From the NCBI GenBank assembly GCA_029948255.1, contig JALIZF010001672.1, positions 124,001 through 188,000 of the forward strand: 64,000 nucleotides of DNA, written 5' to 3'. A model generated the notes under the pieces. The model was not told the origin of the DNA. It saw only the letters and a program-made list of their open reading frames with translations, and did not search any database. This document shows, piece after piece, positions 36,721-58,800 of the stretch. The stretch is from Telmatactis stephensoni. Taxonomy: Eukaryota; Cnidaria; Anthozoa; Actiniaria; Isophelliidae. Position 1 is the stretch's first letter. Every line of letters begins with the position of its first letter. The translations under genes were made by a program, and so were the position numbers.

Positions 36721-39236
36721 TTGTATTGCTTAAAAAGAGGTCAAAGCTGAAAATGTTCATATATGTCAAGTGATCTTCGAGATGGTAAACGAGAATTACA
36801 AGACTTACAAGGAAACCGAGATAGACAGTTTATTTCTATCCCGGAAATATAATAATTAATGAAAATCTATAGCAACACGCAAATAAGTGATTATTCAAAG
36901 TCCTCCACTCACTATCAGTTAATCGTTTCCTTTTTCTATGATGTGTAATGAGTCATTTGCTTATAATCGCATGTTTACTCTGCCTACTGTTTCCAAAAAT
37001 GTTGTTTGTTGCGGGAGAGGGCTCAAGCTCATCTCACTTAGCTTGTGTTATAAGACTAACTACTTTCTATGCCGTGTCCACCCCTAAAACCCGATGGGTA
37101 CCATGTTACTTGTAAAAGTTACAAAATATGATATCATTGCTTCAGCAATGTTGCGCGCAATAAAATTTGCATCATAGACGACAATGTGTACCACGGAAAA
37201 GACGATGAAAACTTGATCTTGTTAAAGAAACGCCTTTGTAATCATAGATTTAGGCGCCACTCTGCGCGCAACGTTACCGACAAAACGTTGCTTAGTGAAG
37301 CACCCCAAAAACTATATATTTTACTATGTGTAACGTTGTAAGAAATGCCGTAGGGTGCGACATGGTCGACTTTAAAAGTTTTGTCATTTCTACCATTAGA
37401 GGTAGGTTTTGGTAAAGCGGCCATATGATATGAGAAAAACAGGTAGTTTTGTTTTGTCTTCAGCATCGCCGCTGTCACGTCACCATCCAAAGCCTCCAGA
37501 CTTCGTTTCTTGCGAGTCGCATTTGTTTTTGTTTGATACCATGGCATTGCTTTTTGAAATGATGGATGAATGCCGCAGGGGGAAGGGTGGTTAATAGTTG
37601 TACAAAGTGTGGATTCTAGAATGTAGATGAGAGTAATAGCAATTTGGCATACTGGCACGTTTTTAAAAAAGAGGGGGTCACGGTACTTGTTTAGGAAACA
37701 TTTGGCTTGATAGACAAGGGTATTTTAGCGATTTCGCGCGAACGTTCGATGTTTTCCAGCTAATTCGTCGATGTTTCTATCTGGTCTCAGAAAAAGACTC
37801 CAAAACGCAGAGTTAGCAGTATTTTAGTAGAAACAGGTAAAATAGTAAAATATCTCGCAAGAAAGCTTATTTTAACTTCGATAACGCATTTCATTGGCAC
37901 ATTTTTTGCATCATTTAGAGAGCAACATATCCCCGAAATGTTCGATTTTTGGCATTCTAGGGCTCAAATATACACAAAAAAGCGTCTAATGTTCCATGTT
38001 CCTATCGATAGATTTTCTTAATTTTCAAATATGTTGTGTAAATCATTGCGTGAATGCAAGTTTTGAAATAAGAAATGGGGGTCACGGTGCTCGTTTGCGA
38101 GATATTTTGTAAATCATCATCATAATAGGGCTAAAAGCGGCACTTTTTCGAGAAGGGAATGGGGGAACATACAACTCATTGATGCACAATCAACAAAAAC
38201 ATTTTTTTAGAAATCTCATGTTGTCTGTTAAAATTCAATAAATCAGAAACTCGCATAAAAACGACAGCTACCGGACCAACTTGAGGAATATTTTACAGTA
38301 AGTCCCCTCACAGTGATGGGCTCTGCTTATGGTCAAATCCTGAATTACAAAACACTGAGCACACTTAAGTTTCGTGCTACTTTAGTTGATGCGTTATTGA
38401 TAGAAATAAGACTGTTAACAAATTGCGGGTAGGTGGATGGTCCATCACCCATATAATACGGACCGCTACTAAAGTAATTCTATAGCCTAGAAAGTACAAC
38501 CTACAACACTGATACCTCAATAAGCCAGTAATATACACCTACATTATAGCTACGAAAAGGCCTACGAAACACTTCTGTTCAAACCAATATACATTCTATA
38601 TATAAGGAGAAATCTCTAATACAAAAACGTACATTATAATACATAAGGCACACCCAGTAGATAGACAACGCTAAGAAGTATGACATAGACCCGCCCCTCT
38701 TTAATGAGTACACCCTTGTAATACGGGTACTTCCATAAGACTGTATTTCCATACGATGAAAAGTACGTCGAGTAATTCAAGTGGAAATCCCCATACTTGA
38801 TATTATTGAGCCAAGAAACCTGGCGAGTGTCAGTTTTACTTCTAGATCCGGAGGTTGAATTGCATTCTATAAGTTTATAAGCCAATTACTTTTTCTCCTC
38901 TAATCTTTTTCTTAAGAGCTTTAGTGAGCTTTAGTGGCCATATTATTTGTCATATGGCTGGCCCGAAATACCACAGAAAGAAAACCCAAAACAGCATACA
39001 CGCATATTGTTGGCCTTCAAAAAGGGCTGTGTGAAGATAAATGATAATTTGCGATGGACACTAAATGCACGGTCAGGGCGAACGCTAAATGTACGATCAA
39101 CCGAAAACAAGCAAACACAACAACAACAAAAACAAAAACTCATCGAAACCTTAATACAGGAACTAATTAAAAGAATCTAGCTGTTATACACTAGTACAAT
39201 TTAACCTGGCGGCGTATTTTGCACCATCGTTGTCAT

Positions 39237-39237
<1 letters not shown>

Positions 39238-39279
<42 letters not shown>
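39238..39279. repeat. (TTG)n microsatellite
   Basis: About 13 tandem TTG units. No gene is associated. Confidence 0.9.
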
Positions 39280-41767
39280 CGCAACTCTTACTGAAGCGGG
39301 TCAATGTTAGTAGTATAAAGAAGGTTCTCGGGCAAATGAAGCTAATGAGTTTTTCTTAAAAAATTGTATTAAGGTACTTTATGCAGATTTTAAAAAAGCA
39401 AGACAAAAGGTGGGGTCACAGTGCTCGTTTCTGAGTTATAAGCTCAATAATAATACCGATCATCAAAGAAAAAATGACGGACAAAACAGATTACATTTAA
39501 AAAGTATGTATTACAAAATAACGGTTGCATTTCGTTGTGTAAAACATACGATTAAAACTGTATGGAAAAACTGATATTGATAAAGTCCTCAAAAACGTTC
39601 ATAAGAACTGTTAAATAACAAGAAACAAATAGCTCCGTCGAGGTCTCGAAAGAGAAACTTTGACTCCAGTGTTTCTGACCAATCCAAATCACCTGTTGTT
39701 CTTCAACATTTGTTTGCAATAAAGGATAAAAGTTGTCCTCTATTCAAGAATGCGCTTAAAAGTACTAAGAAATGTGCTAAAATAGGTTAAGACTGTAGGT
39801 ACTGACAGTGTTTGTAGAGACAAAACGCCTTGTTCCCGAGAGTCTGCAAACGAGGCTTACTTTCGCGCGTTTTGTCACGCCGGCTTTGTCAACCCTTTAT
39901 TATTTTAAAAATAAGTTGACATTTCTAAAAAATAATGTAGTTTTATGAATCCTATAGTGTTGGGTTGTGGAGTTGGTATATACTAAAACAATTATTCTCT
40001 TCAATGTCGGTGAATAGCGATTTTAGGAATATTTACCTCGACGCGAGTTCAGAGAATAATTGTTGAATATTTCATGGACATCTTTTTGACAAACGTCAAA
40101 CTTTTGTTTTATGTTCAACACGCACGGCTTTTTCTTATATGTTCCCATCTCTGTTCCAAAATCGAAAGCAAAAATGAGGATGTAATGTAAAGCCGCATAT
40201 CTACACGAGCGAGTTTTTTCTAGGCATGTTTTCTTTGACAAGGGAAACGTATTCATGCAGACCAACAAAAGATTTCTATTTTCCTTCTCAATAAAAACGT
40301 GCTTGTGTAGATAAATAATGGCACATTTTTCGCCACTCGGTACTCGCTCGCTTGTAGGACTTGTAATAGAGAGCGGGAATTTCGGCCTGATTTGGGTGTT
40401 TATCGAAGTAAAAACCCTTGCACAACTAGCCAATTTTCATTCACTTTTCTTTCTCTCATTCTTCCTTGACTCAACAAGGCAACTGTCGCGAACAAGTGCC
40501 TTAAAGGTGCCTAAATTTGAGAACCAAACACATCGATGCTTCTCGGTGTTTTCAGAACGTAGAGTAATAATAACAAAGTAGTAATAATCGTAATTATAAT
40601 AAAATAGCAATAATAATAATAATATTTTATGGTTGTTCCTGAAGGCTATTTACGAAGTATTTCATAATAAACACAGGAAAATAACAATGAAAATAAATAA
40701 TTCTAGAAATGTTAGAAATCCATAGACATTGAATTTACAATTATAGAAGCACATATATTTTTACCCAACATGGCCTTACAAGGGAAGTCTACGAACAATC
40801 GATACTATGTTTCAAACTCTCTAATGAAACAAAAAATGTTCGAAATGACGGGGACTTATAAGACAGCCAAATACAGAAATGCGTTGTAAAAGATCAAAAA
40901 AAAAAAAAAAAAAAAAAGCAGAAATACAAAGAACATGGATTTAAGCGGGACATATAGCGGGCATTTCCATGTAGTTCGATATATTGGGGTTGAAAACCTA
41001 GCAGATTTCCTGAATCACTAATTGTTGTCAAAGGCAATCAAGCCATCCACAGTTGGGTGTTTGTTGGATATAACAATGACATATCCAGACAAATACAATT
41101 TCTTAATTCAACAAAGCTGAGTAAACGGCCCAGGATCTACCTAAGAGCTGTCTACCTTGTCTTTGTTATACATGTCTAAATTGTCTTTATGATTGGTAAT
41201 TACCTGCCTGATATATATATATATACACACACCTGCACATGCATGATAAAAAATTGCATCCCACGCAATTCAGTTGTTGGTCCATGTCAAGGGCACAAGA
41301 AAAAAAACCAATATTGCTATTAGGGCTTTTAACTTAATATTTTTGCCTTGGAAATTCCGGAATTTGAGCTGAGATAAGGCAGGCGTGATAAAGCTGATAC
41401 TAGCCATTTCCCTTAGTCGAAATACCTTAGGCAATTACAGCAAAAAAACATTACAATACAAATATTGTGTCTTGATTGCTCGCTTTTTCGAACTCCTTCA
41501 TTAATTAACAGGCAAAATAGCGAAATTGTAATTAAAACAAGGTGAAATCGACTGCCTTTAGCATTTGTGCCTGGTAGCTTTCAACCCTATCAAAAATATC
41601 CCAATATTTGGACGACTAATGGAATAATATCACAAATATATTAGAAGACAAATGATCAAATCAATTGCAACCATTCACTGGTAGAGTGATTTAGTGAAAG
41701 GAAGAAAGAAACAGGAAAGAGAGAAAGACACAAAGAGAAAGGAAGAAACGATGAAAAATGGAAGAAA

Positions 41768-41970
<203 letters not shown>

Positions 41971-42567
41971 CGTACCCCCAAAACAGTGGAACAATGATGC
42001 CACAAGGAAGAAACAAAATAAAACCTGAGAAACAATCCCTACAGTATCCTACTGAGAATTTCGATATTATGAACTAGGGTTGAGAAATGAAGAGCAAAGA
42101 AACAAGACAAGAAAGACAACCTTGAAAAGTACCTTGAAACAGGTCGAGGAAAGAAACAGTGAAACGGAAGACGACAAGTATCGTACTCAAATTGGGTAAA
42201 AAGGCAGGAAATTGAATAAATTGGACGAAAAAAGAAAAGCAAAGTTGGGAAGAACAAAGGTTGTTGACTAATTTAAAATCTAAGATGATTATATGCATTA
42301 TAAAGAGTTTTGATAACTAGAAGAAAACACAAAAACTATAGAGCAACTTAGTAAATACCCTGTTACACCTGAAACACTGAAGCGACTTCCTCGCCAACCG
42401 ACACAAAGATAAAATGTTTGTCCAAATCGTTAACAGTCGTTGAACGAAAACATTAAAAAATAAAACTTCAATTCACGAGAGAAGAGCAGCGACCGTTCAT
42501 ATTGGTTTATGTCTAATTACATTTTGGGGAGAATTATGTAAGGGATTCTGATTCACATCATTTTGAT

Positions 42568-42773
42568 TTAGCGGCTTAGAACGTGGCAACTCTTTGCTGA
42601 CTCTGATTTGCTACTTTTTTCCCCAGATTCATTCAACCGTCGTTCGCTTATTTGCTGAGAAAAAGTAACACAAATAAAACAGCTTAACAATAACTGAATC
42701 CATACCTGTTTGAAGCGTATATCTGGGAAGGTTTTGGCGCGATATTGCGGGACTGAGTAGGGAGCGTGGTTGT
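42568..42773 (-). CDS. Possible last two exons of an unidentified gene
   Basis: On the minus strand, exon 42773-42706 follows a GTGTTTTTAG acceptor and ends CAG|GTATGG. A 51-bp intron ends in ACTTTTTCTCAG, then exon 42654-42568 ends at TAA. Phases agree, and the product would read DNHAPYSVPQYRAKTF..RFKQ then QISERRLNESGEKSSK. The intron is unusually short and has no stop in frame, so the stretch could equally be one exon. I do not recognise the protein and see no upstream exon of matching phase. It may be chance. Confidence 0.3.
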
Positions 42774-42789
42774 CTAAAAACACAAGTCA

Positions 42790-44545
42790 GATATGTATAA
42801 CGGATGTTTTGCCTTCAATTAGAATATCACTTTTTTTGACAATATTCTGCCATCTAAAATAAACATTAAGAGTAGCGGACCAAAATTCAATGGTGACAGC
42901 ATCAAATGCGTGTATGTCAGAGAACAGACACGGCGCCGTCACTGACATGGCGTTGAGTAGCCAACCTGCTCAAGTCGTTATGAGTAAAAACGAGTTACCT
43001 CAACAATAAATGTTGCTAAAGGCTATCCATTAACGCCGCGACTTGATGGATGGAAAAGCTATTTGCTTACTTTAAGTCATGCTAAAACGCATTTGCTATA
43101 CAAAAAAGTAGCCATTTCTTTGTTGTTTCGTCAAAAGTCTCCAAATCCAAACTTTGTTTTTACGACGCTACAAAAGAACCATGGAAAGTGTTTACATTGA
43201 AGAATAAAAAGGCGGTGAAAACAGGGAGTCAGCAGACCAGGGGAGCTTTAAAAAGCTTTATTAGTCAATTGTTTAATCCCACAATACAAAAACCTCGACC
43301 ACAAGTCAACCAAAAATCCATTAGAAAACATGAAATACACCATATTGCATACAGTGGAAGTTGTAAACCTAATAAGAATCGCTTAAATATTGATGACTTG
43401 AATGGCTTTTATGAATGAGGAAAGCTCAAATTTAATAAGCAAGTATTCTCTACAAAGTTGACTTGACTACATAGGAAGTGGGCGTTTACTAATGAATAAA
43501 TGACGCTGAATGTCTTTTAGCAATTGATGGACTTTCTTCCACTTCCAAGCAACAAGCCCTACGGCCTTTCCGTCGAGCATGCGCAGTCAGTAAGTACAGA
43601 TGCCAAAGAACCCTATAAAATGAGAAACCAGGGGGAAAAGTTGTACGAAGCTTTCGCACTTTTGAAGCAAAAATGAATCGAAGATTCACTGGAGTAGAAT
43701 TCAAAACTTGTTCAACTGGTTTGAGTAAACCTATCGACCTGACTTCCCACTCTTTTTATCGACTTCTTGCTGTTCCCATAGAAACGTTAAGGGCAAAAGA
43801 TTTAAGAGAAGATGTTTTTCAAGAACGAGTAATAACGGCTAAAAGTGTCAAAAATAGCCCATCTTTCAAGTTTTTTAAAAAATTGGCAAATTTTCGCTTT
43901 GACATGGAATAACACTCAAATTCTATTCTACCAGTTAAAAGCTGATATAATAAGATAAAATGCCTGTTTAAAACTGTCTTTGGAATTCTACAACGTTATC
44001 CTGCATTTTAATTCAAATTTACCAACTTTAAACTGAATATAAAGAATATATATGGCAACTGAGCGACTGGAGGCCTAAACTTCATTTGGGATTTAAATTT
44101 TCAAATAACCTAAACTTTCTGTAAGAAATTAAGTTTAGTTTTGTATACAACACTTATTATAAAGTTAATCGTTTTTGTTGCTCAGTGCTTGAATATGAAA
44201 ATCTCCTCTTATCACATTTTAAAACCTGTTCGACTGGTTTGAGTACAACTTACTGCCCACTCTTTTTACCGATTTCGTTTCTTTAGCAAAAGAAGCGCAT
44301 GCTCAGAACACACGCTCTTTCCCTGTTGTACTGCGCATACTCGACCGTATAACTCATCCATGCATGTGAACGGCTTTGGGAATGAGTTTGCAGGTTCTTT
44401 CTCCTTGTTACAGTTGAATGAGCTTTTCTCACCCCTTGCGTGCCATTTTACTTTTTTCATTCAATATTTATGTTCCTGTTCGATTAAAATACAAAATGTC
44501 ACGCAAGAGATGAGAAAAGCTCAGTAAAAGAAATATCTAGCGTTC
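42790..44545. other. Intergenic stretch 3' of XLF
   Basis: No supported exon. A motif with CTGGTTTGAGTA and CCCACTCTTTTTA/TCGA occurs twice (about 43700-43765 and 44222-44280), suggesting an old dispersed repeat. The 3' untranslated region of XLF should begin at 44545 and run leftwards. Confidence 0.45.
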
Positions 44546-53025
<8,480 letters not shown>

Positions 53026-53897
53026 ATTGGATTTAAGTAAAAGACCGCTGTGCTGCACGCATCCAAGGCTCAGCCAATGCTAGCGCGCACCTTTAATACT
53101 TTAATAGGTTTACTCCTAATTCAGTAATGACTATACTAGGAGTTTTGTACAAAAGAAATAAATATTAAATAATCAATATTAAATGAATGATGATATATAT
53201 GCAATAATTTAACATGTGAAAATAAAAAACTAGCTATTTCTAATAGAAACTAAAAGTGAAGTGCTGCGAGCAGAGCTGTTCCCCTAAAACTTACGAAAGT
53301 ACACCGCTTTGTCTGATATATCAAATGTTTCTTGTCTATCTCCTGTGCTATGCGTTGTGTGACGAACACTGCTAGTTCATGGCTAGTTCAGTGTCGGACA
53401 CACACAGTTCAAAATATTTAGCACTTTGAGTAAAGCAATTTTTCAAACAATCTCAAACGGCTGATTATAAAACTAACTGATTTTAAAAAGCTAGTTTATT
53501 TAGGGAAAAATGTGAATCGCTGATCGTATGTATCGCGTGTTCGTCTAGTGACATCCTTGAATCGACTCTCGATACGGTATGGACTTGAACCGCTGATCGT
53601 CTGTATCGCATGTTCGTCTAGTGACATCCACAGATTACACTGTGTTCCGAATAGGAGGCTACTCGCTTCGCTCGCAGCAATAATTTACAATTACTATTAG
53701 AAAATATATAATAAAAAAAATAAAGGTTCGCACATCTTAGAAACAATTTTTCTAATAAATTTTAAAACCATATAAAATTGCTAATAAATACTAGCGGTTT
53801 TTAGCAAAAGTGAAGTGCTGCGAGTACATTAAACAATGGAAACTGAAATATGTTACAGTATATGAAACTAAGCATTTGGTAATTTATTCTGGTATTT

Positions 53898-54016
53898 GAA
53901 GGGTTGTTTACCTAAGTGACTTTTTTAATGGATTTTCAAACATTCATATTAGGAAATAGTTAAGTGATACTATCTGACACCATAATAATCAAAAAGTCAC
54001 CGAGGCTGTATTCATG
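53898..54016. mobile_element. Diverged relative of the 24276-24429 MITE
   Basis: TGAAGGGTTG..CCTAAGTGACTTTTTTAATG and an inverse AATCAAAAAGTCACCGAGGC match the other copy. The outer right end is lost or too diverged to see. Confidence 0.5.
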
Positions 54017-54048
54017 AGTACATAGTAAATTGCCGGATAGTTTGTGAC

Positions 54049-54692
54049 TAGCCTGCATAGCCTGGCTCTTTTGGGGAAGGGGAAGGAGGAGGGGGAGGGG
54101 GAGGGAGAGGGTAGAGGGGGGAGGGGGAGGGTAGAGGGGGGAGGGGGAGGGGAAGAAAAGGGAAGGGAGAGCCTGCCCGCAAGGCTATCTTATTTAAATA
54201 ACCGCCCACTTTTGAAAAGTTTGGCGACCAATCAAAATATGCCGGAAGTCGGAAGGATTAACATCGGATTGACCTCCAGGTTAAGCTACGAGCAAGGATT
54301 CAAATTTCTCAACTGATCTTGAATTTAAAAAACACACAACATAACTGTTTCTTTCGACTTTCCTTAATCTTTTATAGCTTAAAAATTACACATTTTTCAA
54401 AAGACCTGCAAAGTCTGTTGGTAGAATCCCCAGAACATCTTTTCTACTCAGTAGAGCTTGGACTGCTTGTTGTTGTTCTGGTTTTAAATTACTACTCTAA
54501 AAGACAACGCCACAGCGTTTTGATTGATTTGTCAATCATTTGTCAAAATTCAGCCAATCAAAATTTACGGTCGTCAGCGACCGTAGAAAACTGAAATACC
54601 TGGCCTTGCGGGCAGGCTCTCCCTTCCCTTTTCTTCCCCTCCCCTCCCCCTCCCCCTTCCCCTTCCCCAAAAGAGCCAGGCTATGCAGGCTA
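54049..54692. mobile_element. 644-bp foldback element with 9-bp target duplication
   Basis: The ends TAGCCTGCATAGCCTGGCTC and the inverse GAGCCAGGCTATGCAGGCTA are exact inverses. The arms continue through about 90 bp of G-rich/C-rich sequence to GCCTGCCCGCAAGGC and its inverse. GTTTGTGAC occurs on both sides (54040-54048 and 54693-54701), a clean 9-bp duplication. Same family as 5357-6038. Confidence 0.9.
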
Positions 54693-55871
54693 GTTTGTGA
54701 CTGGCTGTTGGAGGTAAATCTAATTACTCGTGCCCAGGCCTTTAGGCCGGGAACGAGTTATAAACTGCAAATGTTTTTTCTTCTGTGTTCGTCCTGAGGA
54801 ACTTCTGATTGGTTAAGAACGTAAAAACAATGCCTTTCATTCATCACCTTTGAGCGACTGCGAACGCAAGCCAGGAACTTTAGGAATGCAAGATGGCCGA
54901 CTACAAAGAAAATAGCTTTCAGAGACAGGCTTTTCCTGCAGTAGAACAATTGGAGCTTTTAACTCGAGAGATACCTATATACTTATAAGAGCTTCAGGAT
55001 GGGCTGTTACTTTGAGCTTCATCTCCAATACTTTGACCAAATATCGAACTCTAAATGGAGTACTTGAAAGGAAGCGGCTCGCGATAAAGACTATTTCCTA
55101 TGAGCTGGGAATCTACGAATTTCTCATCCTGCATGTTGCTAAACAAACATACATAGAAGCAAGTCAATTATATTCCTCATTCAAGCATTCAAGAGATCTT
55201 GAGAGATTTTTGTATTGAATTGTAACACCGACATTCTGGCCAGACAATTCCGCATTTATATACACCTATTTCAAAAAACGTTGTCGGACCAAAGACCGAA
55301 AGCATACGCGACTCACCCGAAAGGGAGTATGGGAAGAAATTATTAAACCAACAAAACCATACAGATATCAAGACGACATCCACCATCAGGTTTGCTATAC
55401 CCTTATACAACACAGAACTTCATTTCTTGGTGTCAATAATCAATACCAAAGTCGAAAAAATGAGTTACATTTTGCATCTACCCATGTTCCCTTTCGGTCT
55501 AGTCGCGTGTGCTTTAGGCCTCTCGTCCGACAACCTTTTGTGAAACGGGTGTATTTTCATGGAACCAAGGCTCTATTTGACCTGATGCGTTTGGTCACGT
55601 AATGGATAAAACATCTGAAACATGAACGAAAAAATACACGATTTGTTATTGTGTCAAAAGCGTCGTTGTAGAAGTCTTTACAGCAAACAATTGAGATATA
55701 TAGTGAAATAAAAAGTTGAATAAACTGGTATATTTTTGCATGTTGGAAATATCTAATACACATGCATGACAAAGGCGAACACTAATAGCTGCTGACAGAC
55801 AAATTGGCTAATCAGATATTCTTTGAAAAGGTCAAAAAAGGTCTAGATGACAATTTAACATCTTTCCACAG

Positions 55872-58800
55872 AATGGAACAAATAGCGGTAATGCTAAGGA
55901 AAAAGCTAAGAAACTGAAAGAAATCTTCGAAACGGGTCCACCGAGCCACAAGACCAAGACACATGTGGACAAAGCTGCAGACATCCTTGAAGATATCGTA
56001 TCAGTAAAGACTAGACTTAACGAGGTAAAAGAAATCAATGTCAATCTAATCATAAGACTACTCTGTGAGATCCTGCCTGTGAGCAGTCTTCCTTTCAAAC
56101 GGCTTCTCCGGCAGCAAGGAAAGATATAAGAGGAACTTTGAAGTGCGCTTTTGCGCCTAATCGTGTTGAGCACGTACCTCTTATATATGCATACGATATG
56201 TAACAGTTCATTACGGGCTGCTGTATAAATAGTTTCGAATCTGTGAATGGCAAATATAGCTAGGAAGGAAGGAAGGAAGGAAGAAAGGAGGGAGGGAGGG
56301 AGGGAGGGAGGGAGGGAGGGAGGGAGGGAGGGAGGGAGGGAGGGAGGGAGGGAGGGAGGGAAGGAAGGAAGGAAGGCTGGCTTAGTTGAGTCTGATCGAT
56401 AATCAATTTTATACTTTGTTTGTAGACAGCTGGAATTGTCATCGAAATAGTGAGTGATATCTTAGAGGTTGATGGAACAACCCTTGCGGAGAGTGAAAAC
56501 GCATCAACCAAGTAAGTACACTGAAAGAACTAGACCCTTATACCAAGGAGTCACTCGTGTCCTGATGGGAAGAAGTGTATCATGAAACCATACTAGTTAG
56601 AATACAATAGAATAGTTACACAATACTATAATAGGATACAGAATACAAAACAAAAGAAATGAAAAGGAAAATGATGAAATATTTTTAACTGCAACCAATT
56701 TCTTGGAATTTTCAGAGTAATGCAAATTTTGGATCAAGTCGCTAAAGACGTGCCCATGGAAGAAGGAAAATCATCCAAAGTACTGAATGCAACTAATGTC
56801 ATACTACAAGCCAATGAAATAAAGAGATCATCTTTCAAAGGAATCTCTTTCGCTGTCTCTCAAGATGGATCCGGCATTGATCAAGACCCAGAGAAAACAA
56901 AAGCTTCAATCCAACTGCCAAGTTCAGTGGTGAGAGGAACACACAAAGGATCTGTACGTGCAGGACTTTTCTACTATGCAAATAACAAGTTATTCCAGGA
57001 AAAACTTGATGGAAATCAACAAAGTCGTATACCAAGTCAACAAGTGTTAGCTGGCAGTGTCTATAACGTAACAACCACTAATCTGTTTGAACCTGTAGTT
57101 CTGCGATTTCCAAAACGAGAAGGATCAAATGAAACTAGACATTCTACATGTGTATTTTGGCAAGAGAAGGGTAGGTACCTTTCAGCCAAAGATCTCACTA
57201 GTTTGGGTTAACTTTCATTCTAGAAGATGGAAGGGGAAAAAAAGGGTGACACCAATAAAAAAGATAGTTAAAAAATTATTTCAATAAATTGATTGATTGC
57301 ATAGTACACTGATTGGTTGGTCAGTCAGTGGATCGGTTGTTTGATTGGTCGAAAAACTAACCAAATTCATCAGCCCACGATAACCAGCCACTCGTTCCAC
57401 AGAGTGCGACAAAAATATGACTTGCATGCGATGCTATCACAGCGCGTTTATATTAGTTTTTGGCGGCGGCCCTTTTTCCATTTCGATCAATCGTTATATA
57501 TGAGCGTTTGGCATCCAGAGAAAATATTTCTTCATTCTCGAAAATTCTGGTTCAAAGGCAAGTATCTTCGAATTACAAGGCTCGGATCCTCAGCCGTCGG
57601 GGTTTCGTGCGCCCTCGACACTCTCCCACGGCGGAGAGTATCGCGGGCGCACAAAACCCCAAGGCTGGGGAACCGAGCCTATGCTTTTTACTTGCGCAAC
57701 TTGCGCAGTTTTTTCAAACCAACACTACTACACACATAATATTGTCAGAACACATGGTATTTTGAATAACCTAATTACTGTATTTTCTAGAACGCCAGTG
57801 GTCCGACATTGGATGTTCTGTGTGCGCTAAACAAAGCGGCAACGACAGCATAGAATGTTGTTGTAATCATTTAACCAGCTTTGCTGTCCTCTTTTCACCC
57901 GAGACAAGAAAGACATTTAAAGCTACTGATGTCCATGCAAAGGTTTTAAGCATCATCACTTATATTGGGTGTGTTATCTCCCTAATTGGAGTTTCTTTGA
58001 CCTTCCTTACATATTTACTCTTCAGGTAATGTACCGGGGGGAGTGTATTCCTAATTAATTTTGCTAATATATTTAGCTGTTTTTTCCCTGTTTTTCCTGC
58101 ATGTCTCCGGCACTGTTTGATCCGCAACGCCGAGCATTTTCTGACGTCTACTGAAGCTCCATCCCCTTTCCCACCCCCACGTAATATACACATAGACTTA
58201 AAACGATTTATCAGTGATCCTAACTAACAGTCGCTTTAAAAAAATTTGTCTATTAACCAGTGATAGTCGATGAAAGTCCTTCATATTTGATAAATTCTAG
58301 TAGTTCCTAGTTTAGCATCGATCATCGTTACGTTCGACGCGCACAGTAATGATTGGCTAGCTAACATGTACTAAGTTATGTAGGTGGTCACGGTAGCGCC
58401 CGTCGCACAGTAACAGTACATTAAATTGATAGCTGTACTGATTTCTTAGAAAAAATCATTTGCAAAAAGTATGCTGTATTAACTACTTTTAGGCATTTGC
58501 GCAAGACCAACCAGCAACCCATCTTGATGAACCTGTGTGTTGCCATAGCACTACTTCTCGTTGTGTTCGTAGCGGGCATCAACAGCACCAACAATCCACT
58601 GGGCTGTCAAATCGTTGCTGTTCTTCTCCATTACTTGACTCTTGTCACCGTACTTTGGATGGGAATTGAGGCATATAATCTTTATCTACAAATTGTCAAA
58701 GTCATGGCTATATACCAACGTAAATTTATGTTGAAGGCGGCTTTGGTTGGTTGGGGTGTCCCCTTACTTGTTGTCATGGCAACAGTTATAGCTGCAGTCG

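Larger units (their letters stand above)
53026..55871. other. Intergenic region between XLF and the adhesion GPCR (head to head)
   Basis: It holds the XLF 5' region (inverted CCAAT near 53075, CpG-bearing), a ~75-bp direct duplication (CTGATCGTATGTATCGCGTG.. at about 53520 and CTGATCGTCTGTATCGCATG.. at about 53594), a MITE relic, and the foldback element 54049-54692. ATGGCCGACTACAAAG at 54892 has a good start context, and 55012-55218 is an open frame, but neither links convincingly to the GPCR exons, so its 5' exons remain unidentified. Confidence 0.45.

Noticed and set aside
37242..37658. 138-codon minus-strand frame
   Set aside because: Mixed composition with no motif, and no exon partner on either side.
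40023..40433. 136-codon minus-strand frame
   Set aside because: No recognisable domain; length is within chance for a region this size.
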